A stretch of 64,000 bases of DNA from G963663775 sp963664255 (lineage in GTDB: Bacteria > Bacillota > Clostridia > Oscillospirales > Butyricicoccaceae). Shown here in pieces: positions 17,978 through 26,633 of the stretch. The number at the start of each line of letters is the position of its first letter. Position 1 is the stretch's first letter. The translations under genes were made by a program, and so were the position numbers. Under the pieces are notes generated by a model. The model saw nothing but the letters and a program-made list of their open reading frames with translations, was not told the DNA's origin and did not search any database. The stretch spans positions 1 to 64,000 of the forward strand of contig OY760938.1 in NCBI GenBank assembly GCA_963664255.1, read 5' to 3'.

Positions 17978-18160
17978 ATGGCAGTACCTAAGAGAAAAAC
18001 GTCGAAAGCAAGACGTGATAAGAGACGTAACTCCCACTGGAAGCTTTCCCTGCCTGGCATGACAAAGTGCCCGAAGTGCGGCGAGTTCAAGCTTTCTCAC
18101 AGAATGTGTAAGGCATGCGGCACGTATAACGGTCGCGAAGTTATCAAGGTTGAGGCGTAA
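17978..18160 (+). CDS. rpmF: 50S ribosomal protein L32
   Basis: Ribosomal protein of the large subunit, 60 aa. The N-terminus MAVPKRKTSKARRDKRR is diagnostic. It is the zinc-binding (C+) form, with CPKC and CKAC knuckles. ATG 17978 follows TTAGGAGGTG. It is downstream of yceD as in most bacteria and followed at once by a strong terminator. Confidence 0.98.
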   Translation: MAVPKRKTSKARRDKRRNSHWKLSLPGMTKCPKCGEFKLSHRMCKACGTYNGREVIKVEA

Positions 18161-18172
18161 GCGAAATAGAGA

Positions 18173-18205
18173 AGAGGGAAAGCCGAGCTTTCTCTCTTTT
18201 TTTTT
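18173..18205 (+). terminator. Terminator after rpmF
   Basis: An 11-bp stem (AGAGGGAAAGC, 18173-18183, with GCTTTCTCTCT, 18187-18197, one G-T pair), a 3-base loop and a run of nine T. Classical intrinsic terminator. Confidence 0.92.
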
Positions 18206-18243
18206 CGGATAAGCACTCCCCCTTTTGAAAGGAGGATATAGAA

Positions 18244-19572
18244 ATGGCGAAGCCTATTGTTGCAATCGTAGGAAGACCAAATGTAGGAAAATCGCAGTTA
18301 TTCAATCGTCTGGCAGGCAAGCGTTTATCCATTGTGGAGGATACACCCGGTGTCACACGTGACCGCCTCTATGCCGATGCAGAATGGCGCGGACAGGTGT
18401 TTTCTGTCATTGACACCGGTGGTATTGAACCATCAAAGGACAATGAAATTTTAAAGTTTATGCGGTATCAGGCGGAAGCTGCGATTCATCATGCAGATGT
18501 GATTATTTTCATCACGGATTTGCGCACTGGTATTACGGCGGCAGATGAGGATGTTGCGGCCATGCTGCAGCGGTCTGGGAAAGCGATTGTGCTGGCAGTG
18601 AACAAATGCGACACACCAGGCGCACCATCCCCAGATATTTTTGAGTTTTATAACCTTGGGCTAGGCGACCCTTATGGGATTTCGGCGCTGCATGGGTATG
18701 GTACAGGAGAGCTGCTGGATGCCGTATATGAGCATTTCCCGCAAGAAACACAAGAGGAAGCAGAAGAAGACACCATTCGTGTTGCCATCATCGGTAAACC
18801 AAATGTAGGAAAGTCCTCCTTGGTCAATCGTGTGGTGGGGGAAGAACGTGTGATTGTTTCGGACGTGGCAGGCACCACACGTGACAGCGTTGATACACCT
18901 GTGGAAAACGAATTTGGGAAATTTGTGTTTGTTGATACTGCAGGCATCCGCAAAAAATCCAAGGTGGATGAGCGCATTGAAAAATTTTCGGTGATGCGTT
19001 CGCTGCTTGCGGTAGAACGCGCGGATGTTTGTGTGATTATGATTGATGCCACCGAAGGTGTGACAGAGCAGGATACCAAGGTTGCGGGCGAGGCACACAA
19101 TGCAGGCAAGGCCTGCGTGATTGTTGTGAACAAATGGGATTTGGTCGAAAAAGACGGAAGCACCATGAAAGAATATACTATTCGGGTGCGGGAAGGCTTG
19201 GCTTATATGCCGTATGCACCGGTTTTGTTTATTTCGGCACTGACAGGGCAGCGCGTGGATAAGCTGTATGCAATGATTGTAGATGTATACGAGCAGAATC
19301 ATCGAAGAATTCCCACCGGACAGCTCAACACCATTCTGTCGGAGGCAACAGCGCGGGTACAGCCACCCACAGACAAGGGGCGTCGCTTGAAAATTTATTA
19401 TATGACACAAGCAGGTACGTGTCCGCCGACCTTTGTATGCTTTTGCAACGATGCACGACTGTTCCATTTTTCTTATCAACGGTATCTGGAAAATCAAATC
19501 CGCGAGGTATTTGGCTTGACTGGCACGCCGGTTCGTATGGTTGTACGCCAACGCGGAGAAAAGGAGCAATAA
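18244..19572 (+). CDS. der: Ribosome assembly GTPase Der (EngA)
   Basis: Double GTPase required for maturation of the 50S subunit. The first G domain opens with VGRPNVGKSQLFNRL (G1 about 10-17) and DTPGVTRD; the second has GKPNVGKSSLVNRV (about 184-191), GTTRDS and NKWD. A KH-like domain closes the protein (about 355-442). Length 442 aa is standard. ATG 18244 follows AAAGGAGG. plsY starts four bases after the stop. Confidence 0.97.
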   Translation: MAKPIVAIVGRPNVGKSQLFNRLAGKRLSIVEDTPGVTRDRLYADAEWRGQVFSVIDTGGIEPSKDNEILKFMRYQAEAAIHHADVIIFITDLRTGITAADEDVAAMLQRSGKAIVLAVNKCDTPGAPSPDIFEFYNLGLGDPYGISALHGYGTGELLDAVYEHFPQETQEEAEEDTIRVAIIGKPNVGKSSLVNRVVGEERVIVSDVAGTTRDSVDTPVENEFGKFVFVDTAGIRKKSKVDERIEKFSVMRSLLAVERADVCVIMIDATEGVTEQDTKVAGEAHNAGKACVIVVNKWDLVEKDGSTMKEYTIRVREGLAYMPYAPVLFISALTGQRVDKLYAMIVDVYEQNHRRIPTGQLNTILSEATARVQPPTDKGRRLKIYYMTQAGTCPPTFVCFCNDARLFHFSYQRYLENQIREVFGLTGTPVRMVVRQRGEKEQ

Positions 19573-19576
19573 GATT

Positions 19577-20209
19577 ATGACAATGACGAATTTTCTGATT
19601 ATTGCTGCAAGTTCCTATTTGCTGGGCTCTTTTAATTCTGCGATTGTGATTTGTTTTTTAACGCTGCATAAAGACATTCGCGCCTATGGCAGCGGCAATG
19701 CAGGATTAACAAATGCATATCGCACCATGGGCGCGCAAAAGACCGTTGCAGTACTGTTGGGAGATATTGTTAAAACTATCATTGCTGTCATGATTGGTGG
19801 CGTATTAATAGGACCGATTGGCAAACTGATAGCAGGAATTTTTGTCATTTTGGGTCATGTCTTTCCTGTGTATTTTGGATTTCGCGGCGGAAAAGGCGTG
19901 TTAGCCGGTGCAACAATGCTGGCAATGTTTGATTGGCGGATTTTTTTGATTGCGTTGGCACTGTTTTTGCTCAGTGTCGGAGTAACTCGCTGGGTGTCAC
20001 TCGGCTCTATTTTAGGGGCAATCAGCTTTCCGATTACCACATGGTTGTATTATCAGGAGATTGCGCTGACTGTGATTGCAGCGGGTATGTCGCTATCTGT
20101 CATTTTCTTGCACCGTGCGAACATCAAACGCCTTGTAAATGGTACAGAAAATCGATTGTCCCTCGGTGGGAAGCCGCAGATTCAGCATGGGGAGGAGTCG
20201 AAAAAATGA
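19577..20209 (+). CDS. plsY: Acyl-phosphate:glycerol-3-phosphate acyltransferase PlsY
   Basis: Integral membrane enzyme that makes lysophosphatidic acid from acyl-phosphate and glycerol-3-phosphate, the first step of phospholipid synthesis. About five membrane helices are visible. The family motifs GSGNAGLTNAYR (about 36-47), FGFRGGKGV and a third conserved stretch near HRANIKRL are present. ATG 19577 is chosen because AAGGAG lies ten bases upstream; a further ATG is at 19583. Its product pathway fits the next gene, gpsA, which supplies glycerol-3-phosphate and overlaps by ATGA. Confidence 0.95.
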   Translation: MTMTNFLIIAASSYLLGSFNSAIVICFLTLHKDIRAYGSGNAGLTNAYRTMGAQKTVAVLLGDIVKTIIAVMIGGVLIGPIGKLIAGIFVILGHVFPVYFGFRGGKGVLAGATMLAMFDWRIFLIALALFLLSVGVTRWVSLGSILGAISFPITTWLYYQEIALTVIAAGMSLSVIFLHRANIKRLVNGTENRLSLGGKPQIQHGEESKK

Positions 20210-21216
20210 GAATTTGCATCATGGGAAGTGGTTCCTGGGGTATGGCACTTGCGATACAGCTGCAAAAAAACGCACATGATGTAACGATTTGGACACATAC
20301 AGCGGCATCTCGGCAGCAGCTTGCGCAAACACGCTGCAATGAAAAGCTGCTGCCAGGCATCCAATTACCAGATGAAATTTTCATAACCTGCGATATTGCA
20401 GAAACTGAAAAGGCGGATATGGTTCTATTGGCAGTGCCGAGCTTTGCAGTGGCAGAAACGGCAGAAAAGCTATCGAATCATCTGCGACCGGGTGCTGTGG
20501 TGGTGAATGTCGGCAAGGGCTTGGATGCAGCACATGGATTTTGTCGATTTTCACAGACCATTTCACAAGTACTGTGCAAAAAAAATGATGTGGTGGTGCT
20601 GACAGGCCCCACGCACGCAGAAGAAGTGGCGCGCAATATTCCAACCACCATCGTTGCGGCATCCAAAAGCCAAACAGCGGCGGAACTGGTGCAGGAATCC
20701 TTTATGAATGATTCTTTTCGCGTCTATACATCGTCCGATGTCATCGGCGCAGAGCTGGGCGGTGCCTTTAAAAATATCATTGCGCTGGGTGCAGGCATTG
20801 CAGATGGCATGGGATTGGGTGACAACTCAAAGGCGGCGTTGATGACACGAGGCTTGACGGAAATCGCACGACTAGGCGTTGCGCTGGGCGCACGGCAGAA
20901 TACCTTTGCGGGGCTGACAGGTATGGGCGATTTGATTGTTACCTGCACATCTATGCACTCCAGAAATCGGCGCGCAGGGATGCTAATCGGTCAAGGGGTC
21001 GCGGTGAAAGAGGCGATGCAGCAGATTGGTGCGGTTGTGGAAGGCTATTATGCCACAGAAGCGGGCTATTTTCTGGCACAAAGCGCCAAGGTTTCGATGC
21101 CGATTACCGAGATGATGTATCAAGTGCTGTACAAAGGTGCAAGTGCTTCCGATGCCATTTTACAGCTGATGACCCGCGCAAAAAAGCACGAGAGTGAAGA
21201 GGTTTGGCTTTCTTAA
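20206..21216 (+). CDS. gpsA: Glycerol-3-phosphate dehydrogenase [NAD(P)+]
   Basis: Reduces dihydroxyacetone phosphate to sn-glycerol-3-phosphate for phospholipid synthesis. N-terminal Rossmann motif MGSGSWGMA (about 6-14), GPTHAEEVA in the middle and the catalytic-Lys region GGAFKNIIALGAGIADG. Length 336 aa. ATG 20206 overlaps the plsY stop, with GGGGAGGAG upstream; the open frame extends through plsY in another register and is ignored. It ends the der-plsY-gpsA unit. Confidence 0.96.
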   Translation: MRICIMGSGSWGMALAIQLQKNAHDVTIWTHTAASRQQLAQTRCNEKLLPGIQLPDEIFITCDIAETEKADMVLLAVPSFAVAETAEKLSNHLRPGAVVVNVGKGLDAAHGFCRFSQTISQVLCKKNDVVVLTGPTHAEEVARNIPTTIVAASKSQTAAELVQESFMNDSFRVYTSSDVIGAELGGAFKNIIALGAGIADGMGLGDNSKAALMTRGLTEIARLGVALGARQNTFAGLTGMGDLIVTCTSMHSRNRRAGMLIGQGVAVKEAMQQIGAVVEGYYATEAGYFLAQSAKVSMPITEMMYQVLYKGASASDAILQLMTRAKKHESEEVWLS

Positions 21217-21241
21217 AACAATCTCCACAATATGACAGATA

Positions 21242-21273
21242 CGGCAGTAACAGATATGTTGCTGCCGCTTTTT
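21242..21273 (+). terminator. Terminator after gpsA
   Basis: An 11-bp stem (CGGCAGTAACA with TGTTGCTGCCG, one G-T pair) and a 4-base loop, followed by CTTTTT. Confidence 0.85.
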
Positions 21274-21400
21274 GTAGGATGAAAATGAAAAAATAGAGAA
21301 AAAAATTGGTGGATTTAGAGAGAAAAAAGTTGAAATTAAGAATCGATGATAAAAGCACGATAGATTTTAAGGAATGTTCATAAAAAAAACAGGTGAAGAA

Positions 21401-21429
21401 TTGCAATCATCGTTAAAATACTGTAAAAT
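21401..21429 (+). promoter_or_regulatory. Promoter of the pyrH operon
   Basis: TTGCAA (21401-21406), a 17-base spacer and TAAAAT (21424-21429), 35 bases before the pyrH start. It may drive the whole pyrH-to-polC run. Confidence 0.7.
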
Positions 21430-21463
21430 AAGAATGATAATTTTATGAGAGAAGGACGTAAGG

Positions 21464-22189
21464 ATGCAAGAAGCCAAATATAAACGTGTGCTTATTAAAA
21501 TCAGTGGGGAAGCCCTTGCGGGTGACCGAAAATTTGGTCTGAATTTTGATGTGATAGGTCCCGTCTGTGATGTGATTAAGAAATGCAACGAAATTGGTAT
21601 CGAAATCGGTATTGTTGTAGGTGGCGGAAATTTTTGGCGTGGCGTGAAGGACGGCGGCGGCAAAATGGAACGCTCCCGCGCAGACCATATGGGAATGCTG
21701 GCAACAACCATCAACTCTTTGGCACTTGCAGATGCCTTGGAACAGCGCGGTGTAGATGTTCGTGTGCAGACTGCAATCGAAATGAATAAAATCGCAGAAC
21801 CCTATATCCGAAATCGCGCGATTCGGCATTTGGAGAAGGCTCGCGTTGTGATTTTTGGATGTGGCACAGGAAACCCATACTTTTCGACCGATACGGCAGC
21901 GGTGCTGCGTGCGGCTGAAATTGGGGCAGATGTCATCTTGCTTGCAAAAAATGTAGATGGCGTATATGACTCTGACCCGGCAGTCAATCCGGATGCCAAA
22001 AAATATGAAACACTTACGTATATGGAAGTACTCAATCAAGGTCTGGGCGTTATGGATACAACCGCAACATCTCTATCTATGGATAACCACATCCCGATTT
22101 TGGTATTTGCATTGAAAGATCCCGAAAATATTTATCGTGCTGCTATGGGCGAAAAAATCGGCACCATTGTACAGGAGGAGTCAAAATGA
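21464..22189 (+). CDS. pyrH: UMP kinase (uridylate kinase)
   Basis: Phosphorylates UMP to UDP for pyrimidine nucleotide synthesis; hexameric amino-acid-kinase fold. Seen: KISGEALAG near the start, VVGGGNFWRG, HMGMLATTINSLALADAL and the C-terminal GTIV. Length 241 aa. ATG 21464 follows AAGGACGTAAGG. The pyrH-frr-uppS-cdsA-dxr-rseP order is typical (tsf and rpsB, often just upstream, are not here). It overlaps frr by ATGA. Confidence 0.97.
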   Translation: MQEAKYKRVLIKISGEALAGDRKFGLNFDVIGPVCDVIKKCNEIGIEIGIVVGGGNFWRGVKDGGGKMERSRADHMGMLATTINSLALADALEQRGVDVRVQTAIEMNKIAEPYIRNRAIRHLEKARVVIFGCGTGNPYFSTDTAAVLRAAEIGADVILLAKNVDGVYDSDPAVNPDAKKYETLTYMEVLNQGLGVMDTTATSLSMDNHIPILVFALKDPENIYRAAMGEKIGTIVQEESK

Positions 22190-22740
22190 AGGCAGAATTG
22201 AAGCTTTATGAGGATAAAATGCACAAGACACTGGAGGTGCTTGGGCATAATTTGGCGGCGATTCGTGCAGGACGCGCGAATGCAGCTGTGCTGGACCGTA
22301 TCACAATCGAATACTACAATACACCGACACCGTTGCAGCAGGTGGCTGCAGTTGCTTCCCCAGACCCGCGTACGCTGACCATTCAGCCATGGGATGCTTC
22401 GATTTTGAGAGAGATTGAAAAGGCGATTCAAATGTCTGATTTGGGCATCAATCCGCAGAATGACGGCAAATTGATTCGGTTGAGCTTTCCGCCGCTGACA
22501 GAAGAGCGTCGTAAGGAGCTGATTAAGCAGGTTTCCCGAGAAGGCGAGGATGCAAAGGTTGCACTGCGCAATGTGCGCCGCGAAGCCATTGATAAATGCA
22601 AGGACCAGAAAAAGAAAAATGAAATGACTGAGGATGAACTGGCAGACGCAGAAGATGCAATGCAGAAGATGACAGACAAATTTGTCAAAGAAATTGATGC
22701 CACAACATCTAAAAAGAGCAAGGAACTTGCAGAAGTATAA
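22186..22740 (+). CDS. frr: Ribosome recycling factor
   Basis: Releases ribosomes from mRNA after termination together with EF-G. Diagnostic stretch IRAGRANAAVLDRI followed by YYNTPTPLQQVA, and the C-terminal helix pair with conserved Lys/Arg residues. Length 184 aa. The start overlaps the pyrH stop (ATGA), with CAGGAGGAG upstream. A GC-rich hairpin follows the stop. Confidence 0.97.
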   Translation: MKAELKLYEDKMHKTLEVLGHNLAAIRAGRANAAVLDRITIEYYNTPTPLQQVAAVASPDPRTLTIQPWDASILREIEKAIQMSDLGINPQNDGKLIRLSFPPLTEERRKELIKQVSREGEDAKVALRNVRREAIDKCKDQKKKNEMTEDELADAEDAMQKMTDKFVKEIDATTSKKSKELAEV

Positions 22741-22751
22741 ATATGCTATGG

Positions 22752-22778
22752 GGGCGGCACTTCGCCGCCTCTTTCTTT
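22752..22778 (+). terminator. Intra-operon hairpin between frr and uppS
   Basis: GGGCGGC (22752-22758) pairs with GCCGCCT (22764-22770) over a 5-base loop, and CTTTCTTT follows. The tract is interrupted, so it probably gives partial termination that lowers expression of uppS and the genes behind it. No separate promoter for uppS was seen. Confidence 0.55.
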
Positions 22779-22807
22779 GAAATGCAAAACAAGGAGAAAC
22801 GAAACGC

Positions 22808-23548
22808 GTGGGGATTTTTCAGAAACGGAAACCAGTAGAACATCGGCAGATTCCCAAGCATATTGCGGTGATTATGGATGGGAATGGTCGTTGGGCAAAG
22901 AAACGGCATCTGCCGCGTTCAGCAGGTCATGCGGCAGGTTCCGAAACCTTTCGTAAAATTGCGATTTACTGTCAGGAAATAGGTGTGAAATATTTTACGG
23001 TGTATGCATTCTCAACGGAAAATTGGAAACGTCCGCAGGCAGAAGTGGATGCACTCATGAATTTATTTCGCAAATATTTACGGGAATCCATGCAAACCAT
23101 GCGGGAGCGCGGCGTTGCCATTCGGGTAATTGGCGATTTATCCGCACTGCCGCAGGATATTTTGGATTTGATTGCAGAAACCGATGCCGTTGCCAACAGC
23201 ATTGGCGATGATGTGACCACGGCAACGCTGTGCATCAATTACGGCGGACGCGATGAAATCAAAAATGCGGTGCAAACACTCGCAAAACAGGTGCAAAAAG
23301 GAACATTGCTGCCAGAAGAGATTACAGAGGAACGAATTGGGCAGTCTTTATATACCGCGCAGATGCCGGACCCGGATTTGATTATCCGTCCGTCTGGGGA
23401 AGTGCGGACATCGAATTTTTTACTATGGCAATCGGCCTATGCAGAATATTATTTTACGTCGGTACTATGGCCGGATTTTCAAACAAAGGATATGGATGCA
23501 GCGATTGATGATTTTAATCATCGGCAGCGACGATTTGGAGGCGTATAA
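22808..23548 (+). CDS. uppS: Undecaprenyl pyrophosphate synthase
   Basis: cis-prenyltransferase that makes the C55 lipid carrier for peptidoglycan and other cell-wall polymers. The catalytic Asp is in VIMDGNGRWA (Asp about 24), with RSAGHAAGSET, YAFSTENWKRP and the C-terminal RPSGEVRTSNFLLWQ. Length 246 aa. GTG 22808 is the start, with AAGGAG 11 bases upstream. cdsA begins two bases after the stop. Confidence 0.96.
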   Translation: MGIFQKRKPVEHRQIPKHIAVIMDGNGRWAKKRHLPRSAGHAAGSETFRKIAIYCQEIGVKYFTVYAFSTENWKRPQAEVDALMNLFRKYLRESMQTMRERGVAIRVIGDLSALPQDILDLIAETDAVANSIGDDVTTATLCINYGGRDEIKNAVQTLAKQVQKGTLLPEEITEERIGQSLYTAQMPDPDLIIRPSGEVRTSNFLLWQSAYAEYYFTSVLWPDFQTKDMDAAIDDFNHRQRRFGGV

Positions 23549-23550
23549 AC

Positions 23551-24357
23551 ATGAAAGCAAGGGTACTGTTTGGATTGACAGGATTTGCATTCGTTTTATT
23601 ATCGATTTTTATGTTTCCCCCTGTGATATTGGAAACCCTGATGCTGCCCCTTTGCGCATTGGCAACGTATGAATTCATCGGGTCAACAGGGTTGGTGCGT
23701 AACCGCAGCTTGCTCTATATCAGTCTGGTGGTGTCGGTTGCTTTTGCAGCAGGGACGGCGTATGTGTGGCCGCCCATCTTCATGCAGCTGCTGATTGTTC
23801 TGGCGGCAATCTTGGGGCTTTTGTGTTTGCTGCGTCATCATGCGGAAATGCGCGTGGAAGAGGTTGCAATCGCTTTGTTCGGTGCGTTGCTGCTGCCGTA
23901 TTTGCTGCTGGCAATGATTCGGATTTTCCATATGCAAGATGGCGCGTTTTTGCTGTTGCTGCCCATGCTTGCCGCGTGGGGGTCGGATACGTTCGCCCTC
24001 TTTAGCGGTATGCTATTCGGGAAGCATAAGCTAGCGCCTGTCATCAGCCCTAAAAAGACCGTAGAAGGTGCTGTCGGCGGGGTGCTTGGCGGCGTTTTAT
24101 TCGTGCTGGTCTATACGGAGATTATGGTACATAACGCAGACATTCGCCTGCCATATGGCGTGGCGGTGCTTGTGGGCGCAGTTGGTTCTGTCATTGGACA
24201 AATTGGTGATTTGTCCTTTTCTATCATCAAGCGTCAGACTGGAATTAAAGATTATGGGTCGATTTTTCCGGGGCATGGTGGTGTATTAGACCGATTTGAC
24301 AGCGTGATTTTTGTAGCCCCCGTGATTGAGCTGACATTACGCATCTTTGCGGCATAA
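23551..24357 (+). CDS. cdsA: Phosphatidate cytidylyltransferase (CDP-diglyceride synthase)
   Basis: Integral membrane enzyme that activates phosphatidic acid with CTP to CDP-diacylglycerol. Seven or eight hydrophobic segments are present. The C-terminal signature is seen as SIIKRQTGIKDYGSIFPGHG followed by GVLDRFDS. Length 268 aa. ATG 23551 follows GGAGG. It sits between uppS and dxr in the usual order. Confidence 0.95.
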   Translation: MKARVLFGLTGFAFVLLSIFMFPPVILETLMLPLCALATYEFIGSTGLVRNRSLLYISLVVSVAFAAGTAYVWPPIFMQLLIVLAAILGLLCLLRHHAEMRVEEVAIALFGALLLPYLLLAMIRIFHMQDGAFLLLLPMLAAWGSDTFALFSGMLFGKHKLAPVISPKKTVEGAVGGVLGGVLFVLVYTEIMVHNADIRLPYGVAVLVGAVGSVIGQIGDLSFSIIKRQTGIKDYGSIFPGHGGVLDRFDSVIFVAPVIELTLRIFAA

Positions 24358-24385
24358 AGCATATTGAAACAGGAATAGGATAAAT

Positions 24386-25525
24386 ATGAGAAAAATTTCA
24401 ATTTTGGGTTCGACAGGTTCGATTGGCACGCAGACCGTAGACATTCTGTCCTCGGTTGCGGCAGAGGTCGCTGCACTGACAACCAACCGCAACGGAAAGT
24501 TGTTGGAACAGCAAGCGCGATTGCTGCACCCGAAAATGGTTGCCGCTGCAGATGAAGCAACCGCAAAAGACTTACGGATTCAACTGGCAGATACAGATAT
24601 TCGTGTTCTGGGCGGCATGGAGGGCTTGATTGCCGCAGCAACCGAAGAAACAGCCGATATTGTCGTGACGGCCGTTGTGGGTATGGTAGGCTTGCTGCCG
24701 ACTTTGGCGGCGATTGATGCTGGAAAAGATATTGCACTGGCAAACAAAGAAACGTTGGTTTGTGCGGGGCAGCTGGTGATGGATGCGGCACGCAAAAAAG
24801 GGGTGCAGATTCTGCCGGTGGATTCGGAGCATTCCGCGATTTTTCAATGTATGCGTGCACGTGATGATAATGAAATCGCGAAAATCATTTTAACCGCATC
24901 CGGCGGTCCATTTTTCCACATGACACAGGAGCAACTGCATCATGTGTCCCGTGAACAGGCATTGCAGCATCCCAACTGGTCGATGGGTGCCAAAATCACG
25001 ATTGATTCGGCAACCATGGTGAACAAAAGCTTGGAATTGATTGAAGCCATGTGGCTGTATGATATGCCAGCGCAGGATATTGAAGTTGTGGTGCATCGGG
25101 AAAGCATCATTCATTCGCTGATTGAATTTACAGACGGCGCAGTGCTGGCACAGCTGGGGTTGCCGGATATGCGGCTGCCGATTCAATATGCATTGACATT
25201 TCCAAAGCGCGTTCCCTGCAAAGCGCCCAGATTATCGTTGCAGGAAATTGGACAAATGACATTTTATCAGCCACCCGAATGGTCGAACACCGTGCTATCC
25301 TTGGCACGAGAAGCGGCGGATAAAAAAGGAAATGCAGGTGCAATATTAAATGGTGCCAATGAAGCGGCGGTTGGTCTGTTTTTGAAAGACCGCATTGCTT
25401 TTTGGGAAATTGCACATCTGGTACAGCAGGCGATGGCGCACGTGCCCTATCAGAAGCAAGTCACGCTGGAAGATGTGCTGGCAAGCGACGCGGCGGCACG
25501 TGCATTTGTTTTAAATTATCAATAA
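24386..25525 (+). CDS. dxr: 1-deoxy-D-xylulose 5-phosphate reductoisomerase
   Basis: Second enzyme of the MEP isoprenoid pathway; converts DXP to MEP with NADPH and a divalent metal. NADPH site LGSTGSIGTQT (about 6-16), metal site PVDSEHSAIFQ (about 146-156), and HPNWSMGAKITIDSATM with NKSLELIEA. Length 379 aa. ATG 24386 follows AGGAATAGG. ispG of the same pathway lies two genes downstream and uppS, which uses the product, two genes upstream. Confidence 0.97.
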   Translation: MRKISILGSTGSIGTQTVDILSSVAAEVAALTTNRNGKLLEQQARLLHPKMVAAADEATAKDLRIQLADTDIRVLGGMEGLIAAATEETADIVVTAVVGMVGLLPTLAAIDAGKDIALANKETLVCAGQLVMDAARKKGVQILPVDSEHSAIFQCMRARDDNEIAKIILTASGGPFFHMTQEQLHHVSREQALQHPNWSMGAKITIDSATMVNKSLELIEAMWLYDMPAQDIEVVVHRESIIHSLIEFTDGAVLAQLGLPDMRLPIQYALTFPKRVPCKAPRLSLQEIGQMTFYQPPEWSNTVLSLAREAADKKGNAGAILNGANEAAVGLFLKDRIAFWEIAHLVQQAMAHVPYQKQVTLEDVLASDAAARAFVLNYQ

Positions 25526-25579
25526 GTCGACTATCTCTCTGTCTTTTAGCTGAGAATCAGCAGGAAAGGAGCCGTTTGT

Positions 25580-26617
25580 TTGTTTACAGCACTAACAATT
25601 TTCTTGGCAATTTTGGCGTTCAGTATCTTGGTGATTGCGCACGAATTTGGACATTTTATTACCGCAAAGCGCGGTGGCATTCAAGTCAATGAGTTTTGGG
25701 TTGGGATGGGGCCTGCTATTTTGAAAAAAAGATGGCATGGCACGCTATATTGTCTGCGTCTTTTGCCATTTGGTGGTGCATGCGTGATGGAAGGGGAGGA
25801 CGGCGAGTCCGAGAGTCCGCACAGCTTTGCAAAAGCAAAATTGTCATGCCGAATGTTGGTTGTCGTGGCAGGGGCACTGATGAATTTTCTGGTTGGATTT
25901 TTGATTCTTTTGGGGATTTCTTCCGTTGCAAAAGAGTTTTCGACCACAACGATTGACCACTTTGCCGATGGCTTTGCTTATCAGGGTGAGAATATGCTGA
26001 TGGAAGGCGATACCATTCTAAAGGTGGATGGGTATCGTGTATTGCTCACACATGATTTTTCGATTGGCTTATCAAAGAGCGGCGCAGAGCGTTCCTATGA
26101 CATTTTGGTGCGCAGAGATGGGCAGAACGTGCTGCTGCAGGATATGCCTTTGACAGCAGAGATTGACAATGGGCAAGGCGGCAAGATGTATGGCATTTAT
26201 TTTGCGGTAGAGCCTGCACAACTCGGAAGTGTTGTGAAAAATGCGCTCTATACCTCCATTAGCTATGCACGAATGGTATGGGACAGCTTAGGAATGCTGA
26301 TTTCCGGAAAAGTCGGCGTAGACCAAATGTCGGGACCGGTGGGCGTGGCGAATGTCATGAGCCAAGCGGCGCAAATCAGTATGACGAGTTTCTTGATGCT
26401 GGTGAGCCTAATTTCCATCAATCTGGGTGTGATGAATTTGTTGCCGTTGCCGGCACTGGATGGTGGACGGCTGGTGTTTTTGATTTTAGAAGCCATTCGG
26501 CGTAAGCCAGTGCCTGCAAAATATGAAGGTCTGGTGCATGGCGCAGGGTTGCTGCTGCTCATGATGTTGATGCTGTATGTCACAGGAAATGATATTTTTC
26601 GCTTGTTTAGAGGTTAA
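25580..26617 (+). CDS. rseP: Site-2 membrane zinc protease RseP
   Basis: Intramembrane M50 metalloprotease that cleaves anti-sigma factors and signal-peptide remnants. Zinc site HEFGH at residues 21-25 in the first helix, a single PDZ domain (about 110-200), and the second metal motif NLLPLPALDGGRL (about 283-295). Length 345 aa. The start is TTG 25580, with AAAGGAG eight bases upstream and no ATG in range. It lies between dxr and ispG as in many Firmicutes. Confidence 0.94.
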   Translation: MFTALTIFLAILAFSILVIAHEFGHFITAKRGGIQVNEFWVGMGPAILKKRWHGTLYCLRLLPFGGACVMEGEDGESESPHSFAKAKLSCRMLVVVAGALMNFLVGFLILLGISSVAKEFSTTTIDHFADGFAYQGENMLMEGDTILKVDGYRVLLTHDFSIGLSKSGAERSYDILVRRDGQNVLLQDMPLTAEIDNGQGGKMYGIYFAVEPAQLGSVVKNALYTSISYARMVWDSLGMLISGKVGVDQMSGPVGVANVMSQAAQISMTSFLMLVSLISINLGVMNLLPLPALDGGRLVFLILEAIRRKPVPAKYEGLVHGAGLLLLMMLMLYVTGNDIFRLFRG

Positions 26618-26633
26618 AAAGGTGTTCTAAGAT

